A DNA stretch of 64,000 bases from Caenorhabditis remanei. Taxonomy: Eukaryota > Nematoda > Chromadorea > Rhabditida > Rhabditidae. Positions 47,564-60,227 of this stretch are shown here, piece by piece (positions within the stretch are counted from its first letter, which is position 1; each line of letters opens with the position of its first letter). The position numbers were made by a program, and so were the translations under genes. Below the pieces are notes generated by a model. The model made no database searches and had not been told where the DNA came from. It saw nothing but the letters and a program-made list of their open reading frames with translations. The DNA is taken from assembly GCF_010183535.1 (NCBI RefSeq), contig NC_071333.1, positions 10,228,587 to 10,292,586 of the forward strand, written 5' to 3'.

Positions 47564-50500
47564 CTATTCTTCTTCTTCTTCTTCTTGCTCATCTTCTTCT
47601 TCTTCGTGGTCTTCTTTATTGAAACGACACTGCATATTCTTTGGTATTAATTTGACAGTTTCGCCTTCACTGACAGTCCGATGTTTTACACTTCCATTGC
47701 GAATTGGTGTTGCAGGATCCTTAAAAGGAAAAATAAATTATTTGCTCTCTTTCTGTTGTTCTTAAGCGTTTGTCACGTCTAGAGGGGAGGTAGCATGGCG
47801 TTACAACACTTCAACATAATTTGATGGCAAACCAAAATTTTGTCGCAGATTTTACACACGCAGTAATTCAAATACATATAAGTTTTTGAATTCATAGTCT
47901 TAGAAGAAGTACACACGTTTACCTTACCAATTACTGAGACTACACGTATGTGCCTCTACGCTTCCAACGTCCAATTAAATACTTCTAAATTCAGATGTGA
48001 GGTCTTGAATAGATTGTTTATACAAGAAAAGAACGGTTTTCATTTTAAACAAACACCAATTTTCTAGTTTTGCAGAGTTTCTGTATCTTACCTTTGGAAT
48101 TTCTTCAATCAAACTGGTACGAGAATTAGAACGGACCACTTGTACTTTAGAGTTGCTGAAGAAGAATATTTATGAAAGAATCGAAAATTTTAGTCTTACT
48201 TTTGCATTATTTGAGACGAATTGAAAGCAAGAAGTAAATCAGATGCACTGAATTCACAGAAGATGCATTCGTACAAAATAACAGTGTCGAAATCTGGCAC
48301 AAATCCGATTGTCTGAAATATTCAAGTTGCGATCTTTGTTTTATCGTAGAACAGCAGTTTGAAAACAATAATAAATTATTCTTTGGAGTACCAATTTTTT
48401 AATTTTGCAATGACTTTCACTAAAAACCAATGAGATCAATTTCATCACTGCACTACAAAATTCGGATCATTGCTTTTATAGTTTGAGTTTTTTTTTGCAG
48501 ACTTGAAAGGACACTTGGAGCATTGAAACACATTTTTTATGAGCTCGTCGAACCAATAAATTATTCTAACTTCATTTGAATAATTAGTAGTTTTTTTTTC
48601 TTTTTTCTAGGAATTGAAACTCACATTGTTGGTGATTTCCGTGTTCAATGACATTGTTGATCTACTAGTAGTTGTTTGAGTTAAGGATCTCTCAATTGCC
48701 TCCGCCATTGCATCAAGAACCTCCGTTCCAAAACTATGCCATGCACCCGCTTCCAGCCTCATTTCTTCTTTTCCAATTGTCACAACAGCACGCCCACTCA
48801 GAATCATGATGAATTTGTTGCTGAACTCTCCTTTTTTGTAAAGGACGGCTGGCTTCGGTTGGACAAGACCTAGTTCCTTGAGACACGAGAACTGCGTCGT
48901 TTCAACCTTAAATGACGATACGAATAGCAATAAGAAAACCAATTGAATGCGAAATTAGACGAGACAAACCTTTTTGCAGTTTTTTCGGATCAACTTCTCG
49001 AGAATGGTTGGGAGAATGAAGTTTGGTCCGAATATTCTGTGACACGTACTCATTACTTGAATCGTCACAGCTAACATTTGAATGTTAATGGCACATTTTG
49101 CGTGGGCTGTGTTCACAATTTGGCTCATATCATGGTTCTGAAAAGAACAATAGGTTGAGAGTGGGATTACTCGTATACAGAATGCTGAGCATTCATAATT
49201 ATAGTTTTGGTTACTGATGTGTTATTGGAATGATGTTTTTGTGAGCAAGAAAAACTTGCTCTTGCAAAAATTGTTTTGTGTTAGATCCTTCTTGATATCC
49301 GCTTTTCTCTAGTGTGACTCATCCTTTCTTTAATATTCAATTCGATGTCGAGGTCACAAATTTTTTTAACGGCTTCATCCGATACATAGGGAATTCGGTT
49401 TCTTTCTTGCTATATCTCCTTTATGTTCACTATAGTCAGATGGAAAAATGGTCCTCGAACTTTCGAAAGCAAAAACTTCTCCTGAGACAAAACAGATAGA
49501 CTCATAAAAGAAGAAGGGGCGCCGAAATCGGATTTTCTAGAAGACTTGATTCTATCAACTAGATTGGTTCACTATTTTTGTTGGTTGTCCAAACATTCAA
49601 ACGTCGAGGTGTTAAATATGTTCCCTTTTGGACGGAAAATGGAGAAAAACAAGACTAAGCTTGGGATAAACAGCGATTTCGAAAAAGGTTGACTAGGTGA
49701 TGTTACGAGAAATATGCAAATCTGAAAATTTGAATTTCTATACCTGATTTGTGAATCATTCAGTGCCCAAGGATTTGATGAATATAGAAATGAACATTCC
49801 ACTAGAAGTGAGAAATATTAATGTGATAAAAGCCATTAAACAATGACAGTAAGTACTGTCCATCTGCCGAATAGGGGTTCTGGTGTAAGACCCAGCCATA
49901 GAGACATCTCGAATGGAATAGCATGACGGTTCCCTTAAACTCCGTGCTCCTGGAGCAGATCCGGGCAGTTGTAGCATAGTGTCTTCTGTGTGAGACTACC
50001 TTCTCCGTGAAGTAGAAGAAGAAGATGAAGAAGAATCACACAAGACAATGATGTACGACCGCGTGGCTCCAAGGGGAGGGCCGCCTCGACCAAGGAGGAG
50101 AGCACGAGAGAAAAGCAGGCAATGAGGCACACAACGTCTTTCGGACCGCGGGCGCTCAAGGGCAGATATGCCCTCGAGATATATGAACAAATTGTCGACT
50201 TGCGATGGATGGTGCGTCGGTGGGCGTCAAACGAAATGCGGTGAGAGTTTCTGGCCAGAAATGGACAGAAAAAGCAATGGACGATGGCAAAACGTTTTTT
50301 TTGTTTTCCGAAAGCACTCAACACTCTTTGAAGGGGGATTTGAGAGAGTAAAGCTGTTTTGAGGTTAGAATAAAAATAAAGAGTAAGGAAGTTGCTCGGA
50401 AAGAAAACGCAAGTTCGTTTACTTTTAAAAATGTGCTTTTTTCAATTGAACCCATGGATTGTTCTCTGTTCTTTACCAAGTTCATTGTCTTCTTACACTA

Positions 50501-52724
50501 GGGACTTTCATCTCCAAAAACACTGAACCAGCTGAGAGACTAACGTTATCTCATTAAGGATGTGCTCAATCAAAAAGGTCAACTAACCTTCTTCCGTTGT
50601 CTCTTCTTTCTGTGCACATTGTCACACACAGCATCTGTTTCATCGATGATCTCACATTGAATGATTTCCTCTATAATGTCCTCAAGAGTAATCAATCCAC
50701 ACAGCTCATAAATCGGATCTTTATCTTCTTGCTCAACGAGACGCTCCACTAACGCCATGTGATATTCTCCCTAAAAAAAAAGTTAGAACAACTTTCACAC
50801 CTGGGAATTGAGAAGATATCTTCATCGGAATCTTTTCCCATCCACCTACCCGTTTGAACTCTTCAAGCATTGTGCGAAGAGGCATATCCTCCAAAACACG
50901 TCTAACTTCATGGTTATAAATAGATGCTATCTTCATCACATTGTGACTATCAGCTGGATCCAGAAGTGCAAGATCTTTTACGAAAAGGAGAGCAATTACG
51001 TTTTTGATGTCATCATCTAAAAATTTCAGATTAATTTTTTTCGATGGATGTTACGATCACAGTACCATTACTTCCCAATCCCTTGTTTTCAAAAATTGGA
51101 ATTCTAGTGTATCCCATATCCAAAATCTGAGTAACCATATCTGCACTAAGATTCAAAGTATCCGGAAGCATGAAGATATCTTCGTAGCGAGTCATGGCGT
51201 GAGCGACTGTTTTATCGTACAATTCCAGAGCACCCAACACAATCTTAAACTCATCGGATTGACCTCCGATGACGCTTTTCTCCGATAATTTCAGCATTTC
51301 AACAAGCTTGTTTCGCTCCAATGACCGCGTAAGCTCTTCTTTCAGGAACATGTCGAGAATCTAAAAAAAAAAGGCAATGCTGAACGCTAAACGTCATTTG
51401 AATATTAAATCACCTTGGATATGGGCCAGGTCAAAGGCCACATTAAGAAAAGAAGCACTTGTGTTATAGGTATTGTTGTTGCTCCAATTGGTAACCCGAG
51501 TCTGTAAAGTATAAGAGTAATCATCCAAAAATTTGAAAAAGACCTGAAATCCAGCAACTTACTTGACACAAACTGCCTGTGGAATAATTTCTCCGAATAC
51601 AACGATTGCAGCAGTTGCACCAATAAGTACAAATAAACCAGTTCCCACAATGATATCCATCAACATAGAAACTCCGACGTTGACAATGACATTACCAATG
51701 AGTAGAGTACACAAAAGTTGGTTTCCTTTTTTTCTGATGGGCAATATCTTAGCAGCGTATCGTTTTTCGTCTTCCGTTCCACTGGCAATATAAAGTTGCA
51801 GCTCATATGGTGAGAGTGTCATCAGACCCAAGTTGAGTCCAGAGAACAACCCGGAGAAACCAAGAAGAATCATCAAACAGATAATCTGAAACAGAGATTT
51901 TTTGCACATTGATCTTTTCAGATTTTAGAAGCAGCTGTATACCGTGAAAACTGTAATAGAGGCGCACCCTCTATTAGATGCGCCCCTGTAATATAGGCGC
52001 ACCTGCAAGCGAAGGTTTAAAAATAGAGTAGCATGCGTTTCTATTACAGTTTTTACGGTATTTTGTTCTCAAGCAGAGATATATTCCATCACATTGCTTT
52101 CCAAATGATATTTTACTCACCGCCAACCACATGGGCATTGCATTTTCTGTTGGAGGGATCTCAGTGGTTACAGTAGTGAAAGGATCTTCAACGATTGCAA
52201 ATTGCGGTGCGGAGTAGAACTTTTCCGACACACAAAGTTTGAAAGTTGTGGTCTCTGCTGATGTTCTGAATATAACTAATTGTTTACCAATAACACATTT
52301 AACAAGTTACTTTGGGAAAATCATCTCTACTACCAAACGAGTAGTAGTCATTGATGAGAAGTCTGCCTCAAAGAAATGTTCCATGTCTTTACAAGTTCCA
52401 TCAGCTGTGAAAGTGAGAGCTCCGATATCTTGGAAGTTCATTCCAAACAAAACAACACGTACTTCTTTATTGGGAACGATAACCACATTATGTTTTCTAT
52501 AAAATATCTAACTGATGGTTTGTTATTAGGATGATAACTCACCTGTTATGTCCCAAGACAATATTTTCTTTGACTCCGACATTTGATTCTAAACGCATAC
52601 CAGACACTTTGACACTTGATAAATGTACATCTTCAGGTTTTGCTGGTGCATTTGCTGCTGGTTGGGGTAAAGGAGCATCAGATGGTTCGATTTCGGAAAC
52701 TGATGGTTCAGAAGTGGAGAACAC
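47564..52724 (-). CDS. cnnm-3: CNNM-family Mg2+ transporter, 5' end missing
   Basis: About 13 exons, minus strand. In order: an extracellular segment (52724 to 52100); a DUF21/CNNM membrane domain (51909 to 51405) with [18 protein letters not shown] and [15 protein letters not shown]; a CBS pair (51360 to 50590) with [29 protein letters not shown] and [15 protein letters not shown]; a cyclic-nucleotide-binding-like domain (about 49140 to 48620); and a tail ending in Glu repeats. CNNM proteins mediate Mg2+ export at the basolateral membrane with Mg-ATP bound by the CBS module. The first exon here begins VFSTSEP after a TTCACAG acceptor, so a signal-peptide exon must lie upstream; I could not find it. 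The symbol rests on gene order next to rsef-1 and the K2P gene, as I recall for C33D12 in C. elegans. Confidence 0.88.
49935..50324 (-). other. GC-rich open frame inside a CNNM intron
   Basis: An open frame of 129 codons within the 1.45-kb intron between the CBS exons and the cyclic-nucleotide-binding exons. It contains a hydrophobic stretch ([20 protein letters not shown]) and [15 protein letters not shown]. An overlapping frame (49756-49977) ends in a membrane-like helix. GC content is well above the flanks. It could be an alternative exon, a nested gene, or untranslated DNA. I do not recognise it. Confidence 0.25.
51940..52060. mobile_element. 121-bp MITE in a CNNM intron
   Basis: Long terminal inverted repeats: TACCGTGAAAACTGTAATAGA at the left, and TCTATTACAGTTTTTACGGTA at the right. 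The centre repeats AGGCGCAC and TAGATGCGCCCC. The ends and TA context fit Tc1/mariner-type MITEs with ACCGT ends. It lies in the intron between the extracellular-segment exons and the DUF21 exon. Confidence 0.85.
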
Positions 52725-53128
52725 CTGTGAATATGTGAATATGTATTTTTAAATTCAATAGTAGGAAAATTTCAGCTACAAACGAAAACCCTTCGGCAAT
52801 AAAATCTGAATTAATGCTTTTTCTTTGAAGATTGATATGTTCTACTTCTTCAACCAGTTTGTTTTACTATGTTTTTCTAAAACTTGAGAAACTTCTTCTC
52901 AGAAATTTTGTCCTGAATATTTTATGTAGGTTCACACTAATTTCTGTTTTTTGTCAGTTGCTTTTTGTTTGTATTTGATTGTTCTTAACTTTCTCCGAAG
53001 CAAACGAAAGCATTTTGGTGCACTTTCACTTTCTTCTTTCTCTCTCTCTCTCTTTTTTCTTGAAACCACATCAAAAAGCAAATAATAATTCAACTTTTGA
53101 TTACAGTCTCCAACTATTTCGGACAATC

Positions 53129-53440
53129 ATGCGGTACGCAACAATGACGTCATGTCTTGTGAGTTCTTTTATGAAACTTACCGGACGAGATTGCACTGGC
53201 ATCGACAATGTGCCAAAAAATATCAGGAGGCTTACCGAAGCCGCCCATACTCGATTTGACATTGATTGGATTGAAAAAATGGAGGATTTGATCGGAAGAC
53301 ACTGTAAACAAGATGAACGTTTAGAAGTCAGAGAAAATTACAAAATTTGCGAAAGAAATTCATTTAAAGCGTGGCAGAGAGAAAAGAACAGTAAAATAAA
53401 CAGGGGAACCACAGTGTTTTTGGAAAAACATCATATGTAA
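53129..53440 (+). CDS. candidate small protein, unknown
   Basis: From ATG 53129 (MRYATMTSCLVSSFMKL) the frame stays open for 103 codons to TAA. A good acceptor (TTGATTACAG) lies 22 bases upstream. The composition is protein-like (TGRDCTGIDNVPKNIRR; DIDWIEKMEDLIGRHC; LEVRENYKICERN) rather than AT-driven. It is divergent from the CNNM gene. No family recognised, and no second exon could be defined, although a protein-like frame lies near 53770-53940. It may be a small lineage-specific gene or a relic. Confidence 0.35.
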   Translation: MRYATMTSCLVSSFMKLTGRDCTGIDNVPKNIRRLTEAAHTRFDIDWIEKMEDLIGRHCKQDERLEVRENYKICERNSFKAWQREKNSKINRGTTVFLEKHHM

Positions 53441-56400
53441 CTGTTGAAATATATTCAACGTCTTGACCATAAAAAAAATATAAGACTAAAATATAAGGAA
53501 ATATGTCCGAACGCTTTATGAACAACTAATGAAAAATCTAGGCTTAAAAAAGTTATTCTGATAAAATAATGAAAAAAAGACCCATCGTAATGCTAATTAT
53601 CGAATTCAGTCTGGTTTCGCTTTTTATCGTTTTTCTTTTTTCTTCTGATAACAAATATTTTCAATTTTTGATGTACATTTCTCTATACTTTTGCACTGAA
53701 AAAATCATCAATCGCCACGACAAATAATCAAATGAACTGAGAACTGCAAAATTTTTAGGTAGTGAAGCCGGTGAAATGGCGAATATGATGGAAGAAAAAA
53801 TGACTTGGGTTGTCTTTGGCTCAAAGTGCTGGGAGTCCCGAACTCGGCAATTTCATTTCCTTTTAAGGAGGAGATGGGAGTTCAAAAAACGGCTTCCATT
53901 CAATCAAGAAGAGTGGAAGTGGAAGAATACTGCACTACAATAGATGACGATTCTTTTCTTATTCCGGATGCAGAATTAGAAAAAAAGGAAAAAAGATGTG
54001 AAGTGAAAATAGGAATGTATTTTTGCTTATTCTCGTCGTTTTGTTTTCTGGTTTCATAGCAACATGGTCCTTGTAGAATATGTATCCTTGGTTATTCGTC
54101 TAGTGGATTTCACGTCACTCATAGACAATACAAAAATAACATTAATTTTGAGTAAAATGAAAAAATGAAATTTTGAATGAATATGAAATGGATTAAGAAA
54201 TGTTTTAAAGTACATTAGACTGAGAAATAGAATTAGAACGAATAAAGGGCAAGTGAATGAATGAGAAATGAGAGCTAAATTTTCAGAGCAGAGAGAAAAC
54301 TACAAACTGAAAGCAGACACCAAAACGGGTTATATGTGGTAGATACCTCGCAGAACCAATCGGCAGAAAATGATTCAGAGTATTGGAGAAATGAAAGCGA
54401 GATTATTCTGAGTATTCATTCGGCTGACCTCAAAGGATAGATATAATTTACGACTTGTTTTTTGTAGCGATTTCTCCCAAAGTAAGAATTTTGTGGTATC
54501 AGGTGTCGTACATATCGGCACAGGAGCTTACAGATCTCGTGAGAAATTTCAAGATTGAAAATGTGATTGAAAGTAAGAAACAAGAAAAACCGCAACTTTA
54601 CAGCTAAGAATAAAGAAGAAAAAGCGGAGAATAGAAAAATGACGTGATTGAAACAATTGGGAAAACAAATGTGAGAAAAAATTTCTAAGAACATGACTTT
54701 TAGAAAGAAATGAGGAAAAAATTAGAGAGAAACCACAGAACACAGCAGTATCAAGGACCAAAACTTTAGACGAAACGTAAATTGAAACTCTTTTCGATAG
54801 TTTCTTTTTTCTAACCAGCTCAGATTACATCTGGATTGCGATGCAAGAAACAGAGGGACGTAGCGAAAAATAAAAATAAAAACTCGTTTTACCACATGAA
54901 GTTATAGAAGAATGCCGGTGAAAAATCATAGGCGATTCAATAATCAATCATTATTACATGTATGTATTGATAAAATGCTCCACTACTAGCCAATACTCAT
55001 TCTGCAAATAGTTCAGAAGAAGCAAAAAGAACAACGTATTTCCTCCGACCAGAGAAAATGATAATTGCACGTTGGTAAAGCGAGTGAAGCAAAAAAGAAT
55101 TATTCACGAGTTGCGCAACCATTCAAAGAAAGGACAGCTCTTTCTCAAGATATTTGAAATGCGGAAAAAGGAGTTTCCAGTGACTTTTTTTCCTATTTGG
55201 AAAAACAAAAGACTCGGAAATCAAAAAATTTAAATTAAAAATAAGGAATATGATAATTCTGTGACAACCTCAAGCCGGAAACGTGCCAAAGACAGGTTCA
55301 GAGATAATGCAGTCGGGAAATAAGAAGAGAGAAAAAGGGAAGGAGGAGGATGACCTGAGAATAGGAATCCATTAGGTTCTTGGTAGACAAATCGAGGAAT
55401 AACGCAATTATGCGTCTTCTAATCAAAAATTAATCAAGAAGAACTCATAAAGATCATCGGATTGAGAAAATAAGAAGAATAATCAAGTCTCGTTATGAAA
55501 TATGGAAAAAAAGTGCATTGAATACATAACTTTTCAAGAAGAACAGATAGGAGCAACTGACGTTTAGGTACACTGCTTGAGTGCAGAAATGAAAGATAAC
55601 TAGACCAATGAACGATAGAAAATGAAAAATGGAAAACGAGAAACTGGAGATTTTCTAAAACTGAGAGTATCAAGAACCAATTCCATGATGTGTGAACTTA
55701 TCCTATAAAATATTTTCCTGTTTATCCAAAGTTTTGCAAATAGTGTCAGTTATGCATGTTCTTCAAAAAGAACCTATGCAATATTATTTGGACACATAAA
55801 ACGCATCAAATTTTGTACTAACATTTAAAAAACCGAAATGAAAGTCACCAGTGAACAAATATGACCCGGCCCCGTCAGACGGGACGAGCAAATGAAACAA
55901 AAAAGCAAAACGTTGGAGGACACTGATGTCATAGAGATGTCATTGAGATAGCCGTGGTGGTCTGAGAAGCGGAAAGTAGAAAAAGTGGCGCCAGCTGATC
56001 TGTGGAAAGGTGGGGGTGTATCAGAGCAATCGGGAATTTCCCTATGGATCATTATCAGTCAATTTGGTGTTTTAAAATTTGAATGAACTGTTCTCATTTG
56101 ACATTTGGTATAAAATAATTTGTTTCAGAACATGCATGAACAAAATTAGACTTGTTTCTTCACATTTTGCTCGTTTTGCATTTCCTTCTTATTTACTTTA
56201 TACTTATTTTTACAACAAAGGATCAAACATTTTGAAAAAATAATTCCTCTGATGTCAGTCAGCCCACCTAAACTTCTTCAAAATTCCGTTTTTTTTCCCA
56301 AACTTCAGAAGAGCTCAAGTAGCCAGCTGCATAGAACAAGTAAATGGTTAGATATTAGAGTTAGAGAAACGAGACGCCCAAGAGAGTGTCCTTGCTGTAC

Positions 56401-56926
56401 TGCAGTGAGCAGCAGAGCAAGCGAATTCAAAATTGACGGAGCTCGATGTGGTGACTAGGGAACAGCTTTTAGCGAAGAGGCGCAGAAAAAGAAAGAGCTC
56501 AACGGACGCCGCAAGCTGCTGCCTGACAGAGGAAACGCATGGCAAAATGACAGAGATAGAAAGAGAAGCACGATTTTTGTGAAAAAGGCTTATTGAGCTC
56601 CAACCGACTTACGGGGCTCTTCTGTTCGATTATTTTGTGAAATATGTTGAAATGTTCTTTTTTGGGGGTACAAATTGTATATTGAGTTTTTCAAACTGTT
56701 GATATTTTTTTCAATTGATGTACTGATAAGAGTTTGATAGGTGCTTGTCCTTAAAATAGAATTTAAAAGAGTATACTAGAAAAGAGTTCCAGTTTTTAGT
56801 GGATGTTTATTGCGACTCATATCAAATCATCAGTATGTGAAAAAGGATAAAATGGTTTAATGGAAAACAAAGTAATTAAAGTATAACAAAAAATGTGAAC
56901 ATTTGTTTCTCCTTGTTGTTTCCACC
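53441..56926. other. intergenic, 3.5 kb
   Basis: AT-rich with many short frames but no supported gene. On the plus strand near 53770-53940 one frame contains TWVVFGSKCWESRTRQ and RRRWEFKKRLPFNQEEW, which reads like protein but has a stop after about 60 codons. The first exon of the CNNM gene should lie in or beyond this stretch. A GC-rich patch near 56350-56550 may be a promoter or 5' exon. Confidence 0.35.
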
Positions 56927-59174
56927 TCACTCAACATCACTTTCCTCTGTTTCTTCGGATTCATTCCGTCGGAACGGAGAGGTGTTGGCGCGTCCTCTTG
57001 GTCTGCAATAAAACAATTACTCTTCGATCATCAGGTTACCGTCTCTTATGTGTTTACACATATTGTATACAAAAACAACACGGAAGCTTCATTGTCTCGC
57101 AATACCCACCTAAACAGATTCAAATCAAAACCACCAAATGCTCCTAATGTCGGTGCACGTCTTCGTGCTGCCGCAGCTGCATCTTCGTCTTCGTGATGAG
57201 CGTCCTGCTCTCGTTTTTTGGCTCGTTTCGCCATCCAAAGGTGGAATCCATCGTGTGCGGGTATATCCGATTCGGTTCTTGTTCGCAATTTAATTTGCTG
57301 CAAATAGAGTTAAGGAAATGAGAAACCATTTCGATGAATAGAAAGAAGTGGAGAGAAGACGAAATAGTCGAAAACCTACGTCACTCGTGTTGCTCTCCCG
57401 TTTTTTATCTTTTTCTCTTCTGAAGGAGTCGCGAACTACGGTTGCAAATTTGATTCGAGTTTGTGGATGTGACGGAGGGAAGGTACATACTAACATACGA
57501 ATTACCGGTTCCATATCCTGCAGCAAACAACACACTTTTTTTTGGAAAAAAGTCAGATGACCAACCTGGAACACCCTATAGCCAGGACCTTTGTGACTGG
57601 AACTGTGAATTCTATCCAATTTATCTTCAACATTGTTAATTAAACTAAAGAACATCCGGTACAATTGGGCATATATAGATGTATTGACAATTGAAATGAG
57701 TGCAAGACCCAAAAGGAAAGCAGCAGCCAGGAACGGCGAATACTGAAAAAAATTACATGCATTCTAAAGCGTGTGATTTTTGAAATACTTACCTGAATAT
57801 TATAAGGCATAACATCTCCTAACCCAATAGTTGTCAAACTAATGAATGTGAAGTAGAATGCATCAAAAAAGCCAATTCCTGGAATGACACAGTATATATG
57901 ACTATTCAGTTGACAAATAAATCTCACCAGGTTTATTTCCTTCGTTGTGGTCAAACATTTTAATTGTCAATGTACAAATCAAAATGTACCCCAATACAAG
58001 TAATAGAGCAAGCCACATGGGTAGCAATATATCATTCTTTTTCCTCTTGATTGGTTGTTTCCGCAATTGTCTGTAGAAATGAATTATCTATATCAATGGT
58101 CCTCGGATATAGGACTTACTTATATTTAAAAAGCAAGTACACATAGCCTCCAGTTAGTATTTTTTGAAACCATTCACCTATATCACCGAGTACAACAAGC
58201 ATTATTGGTAGACCAAGTGATGCATAAATGATAGATAACAATCGTCCCCAAAATGTTTGGCAAGAAATGGTACCTGTAACAGATAAATGATAAAAACAAC
58301 TGCTTCCAAATACAAACCGTATCCAATTGTTGAGAATAACGTCATTGAATAGAACGTTGCAGAGGAGAAATACCACATCAAATGCATATCCAGATTTTCC
58401 GCTTTATGCCAAACACTTCCATGAAATCTTCCTTCTGCTTCCAACATTGTCTTATAATACCTCTGAATCCGAAATTACTTTGTTTTTTCATTTTGATCTA
58501 ACTCACTTTTATTAATTTTCCGAGTTTATTATTCCGGTCTGTTCCATTTGTACTCAGTGTGACATTTATGATATCTGATGTTTCTTCCGTAATAATTCCT
58601 TGCATTAAAACAATAGTTTCTTTCAGTTCCTACAATATGATTAGGATAGCCAAACAATTCTTTGACTTTGTTATACCTCTAACTCCCTCGGTGACTCCAA
58701 ATTTTGAAACATAATTCCTCCAAGAAATACATATCCAATCAATAATGAAACCAAAGTAATATGTCGGATTCCAAATTTGTGGTGGTAATATGCAAGCCAA
58801 GCAAAAAACCGAGTAATCTCTGAAAATTTTACGGTTCAGAAATTCAAAATTGTAGTCTACAAACTCTGTTTTCGTATCTGCTTTTTCCGTTCCTTATACT
58901 TCTTGGCATCGAATTCAAAATGAAAACCAAATGGGGACATGTCTTCCACTTTGCTCATATGAGTATCAATTTTGAGAACGATGCAGTTGTTTCTTTCCTG
59001 AGAATAAAATTCATTTAACTATGTACTGGAAGGATACTTCCGGTTAAGTATGAAAACTTACTGTCAAGTGATTTTTCATTATCCTGCTTCGAGCCTGGAT
59101 CTCGGATTCTTCTTCAATATTTTTGGGTGAAATTCATATACTTCTATTTTAAACTTACTGATGTCTACATCCAT
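56927..59174 (-). CDS. TWK-family two-pore potassium channel
   Basis: Around 11 exons from ATG 59174 (MDVDI) to TGA 56927, about 500 residues. Order: a cytosolic N-terminus with a basic stretch (KKYKERKKQIRKQ); a first membrane helix (ITLVSLLIGYVFLGGIMFQ); an extracellular cap with an NVT glycosylation site; pore 1 with filter STIGYG; the M2 helix (LLSIIYASLGLPIMLVVLGDIG); M3 (MWLALLLVLGYILICTLTI); pore 2 with TTIGLGD; M4 (LAAAFLLGLALISIVNTSIY); and a cytosolic tail with a poly-Ala run (DAAAAARRRA) and acidic end. The paired filters and GLPIM(L) glycine hinge identify a K2P leak channel, a dimer at the plasma membrane that sets resting potential. C. elegans has about 47 twk genes; I place it near C33D12 but do not name it. 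Confidence 0.93.
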
Positions 59175-60227
59175 TTTCTCTAGTTTCTGTTTTCCCAAAG
59201 AGAGTGCACAGTAATAATAATAGAACTAATCAGGGAAACGCGTCGACAGTCTTTCGTCTCCGAACCTAACCTGAACGGAAAACCGGCTGCCTTAAGAAGA
59301 ATGATAGGCCGGCCCACATATTGTTTTACTGCCATCATTTATGGCTTTCACTCTCTTTTTTTCTCTCGGTCCTCCCACTTGGGGCTCTTATCAGGTATTC
59401 CATCGAATATACTTTCCTTCCTGATTTACTACCGTTAAGGGAAATTGAAACTGAAATTGAGTGCAGGAGCTGCTGCGATTGGTGATGCAACTCATCGCGT
59501 GCTTTAAAAAGATCGTAAAACGTCGAAATGGTGTGGTGGCTGGCAAACAAGTGTTACCTTTGATTAACAACTTTTACTTCTATTAGTTGTATGCTTTTCC
59601 AGCAGTGTGTAGCAACAAAAATAAATCTTATTATCTCTAGCTGATAAGAAAACGGAACTGTTTCTTTTTTCACGCATTCTTAACTCAAATTGAACCCAAG
59701 TGTCAGATATCACGTGGTATTGCTATATTGCATGATTTTTTGCTCTCTACTCTTTTTAACGACCATTAAAATGAAGTGGCTTATCATTCATTTACGGCCA
59801 CTGTGCACTCGATAACTTTTAAGCTGACATTTTCAACGCATTTAACTTTCAAATTCTTGTCACTTCTCAATTTTCGGCGTATACAATACTATGACTACAT
59901 AAAACTATTTTTGGGTTTATTTTTGAACTTTTCACACCTCCAGGCATCAATTAAATGATGTTTTCACCGGAAACACAACATCAAAGGTTTCCCGGAAAAT
60001 TTTATTAGGTCATCATAAATAGAGTTTCAGTCGAAAACGTTAGTAAAAAACATGAGTGAATTCTATGTTATCAGTCAACGGAAAGAAAAAAGCAGAAGCC
60101 AAATACATGCAGGAAATACTGGAGAAATTATTCTGAGAAGGTGTCAAAACTGGAAAATATTTGAGTTTTAAGATATTGTAATTCAATTGTAATTTGTTGT
60201 AATTGTAATTCTGAATTAGACAATAAT
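59175..60227. other. intergenic, K2P promoter and rsef-1 3' end
   Basis: Non-coding. On the minus strand an AATAAA signal lies at about 60000-60005, some 225 bases after the rsef-1 stop. Pyrimidine-rich sequence near 59340-59400 precedes the channel gene. No site identified for certain. Confidence 0.45.

Noticed and set aside
49572..49802. 76-codon frame, minus, in the CNNM intron
   Set aside because: Low-complexity, no link in phase with neighbouring CNNM exons.
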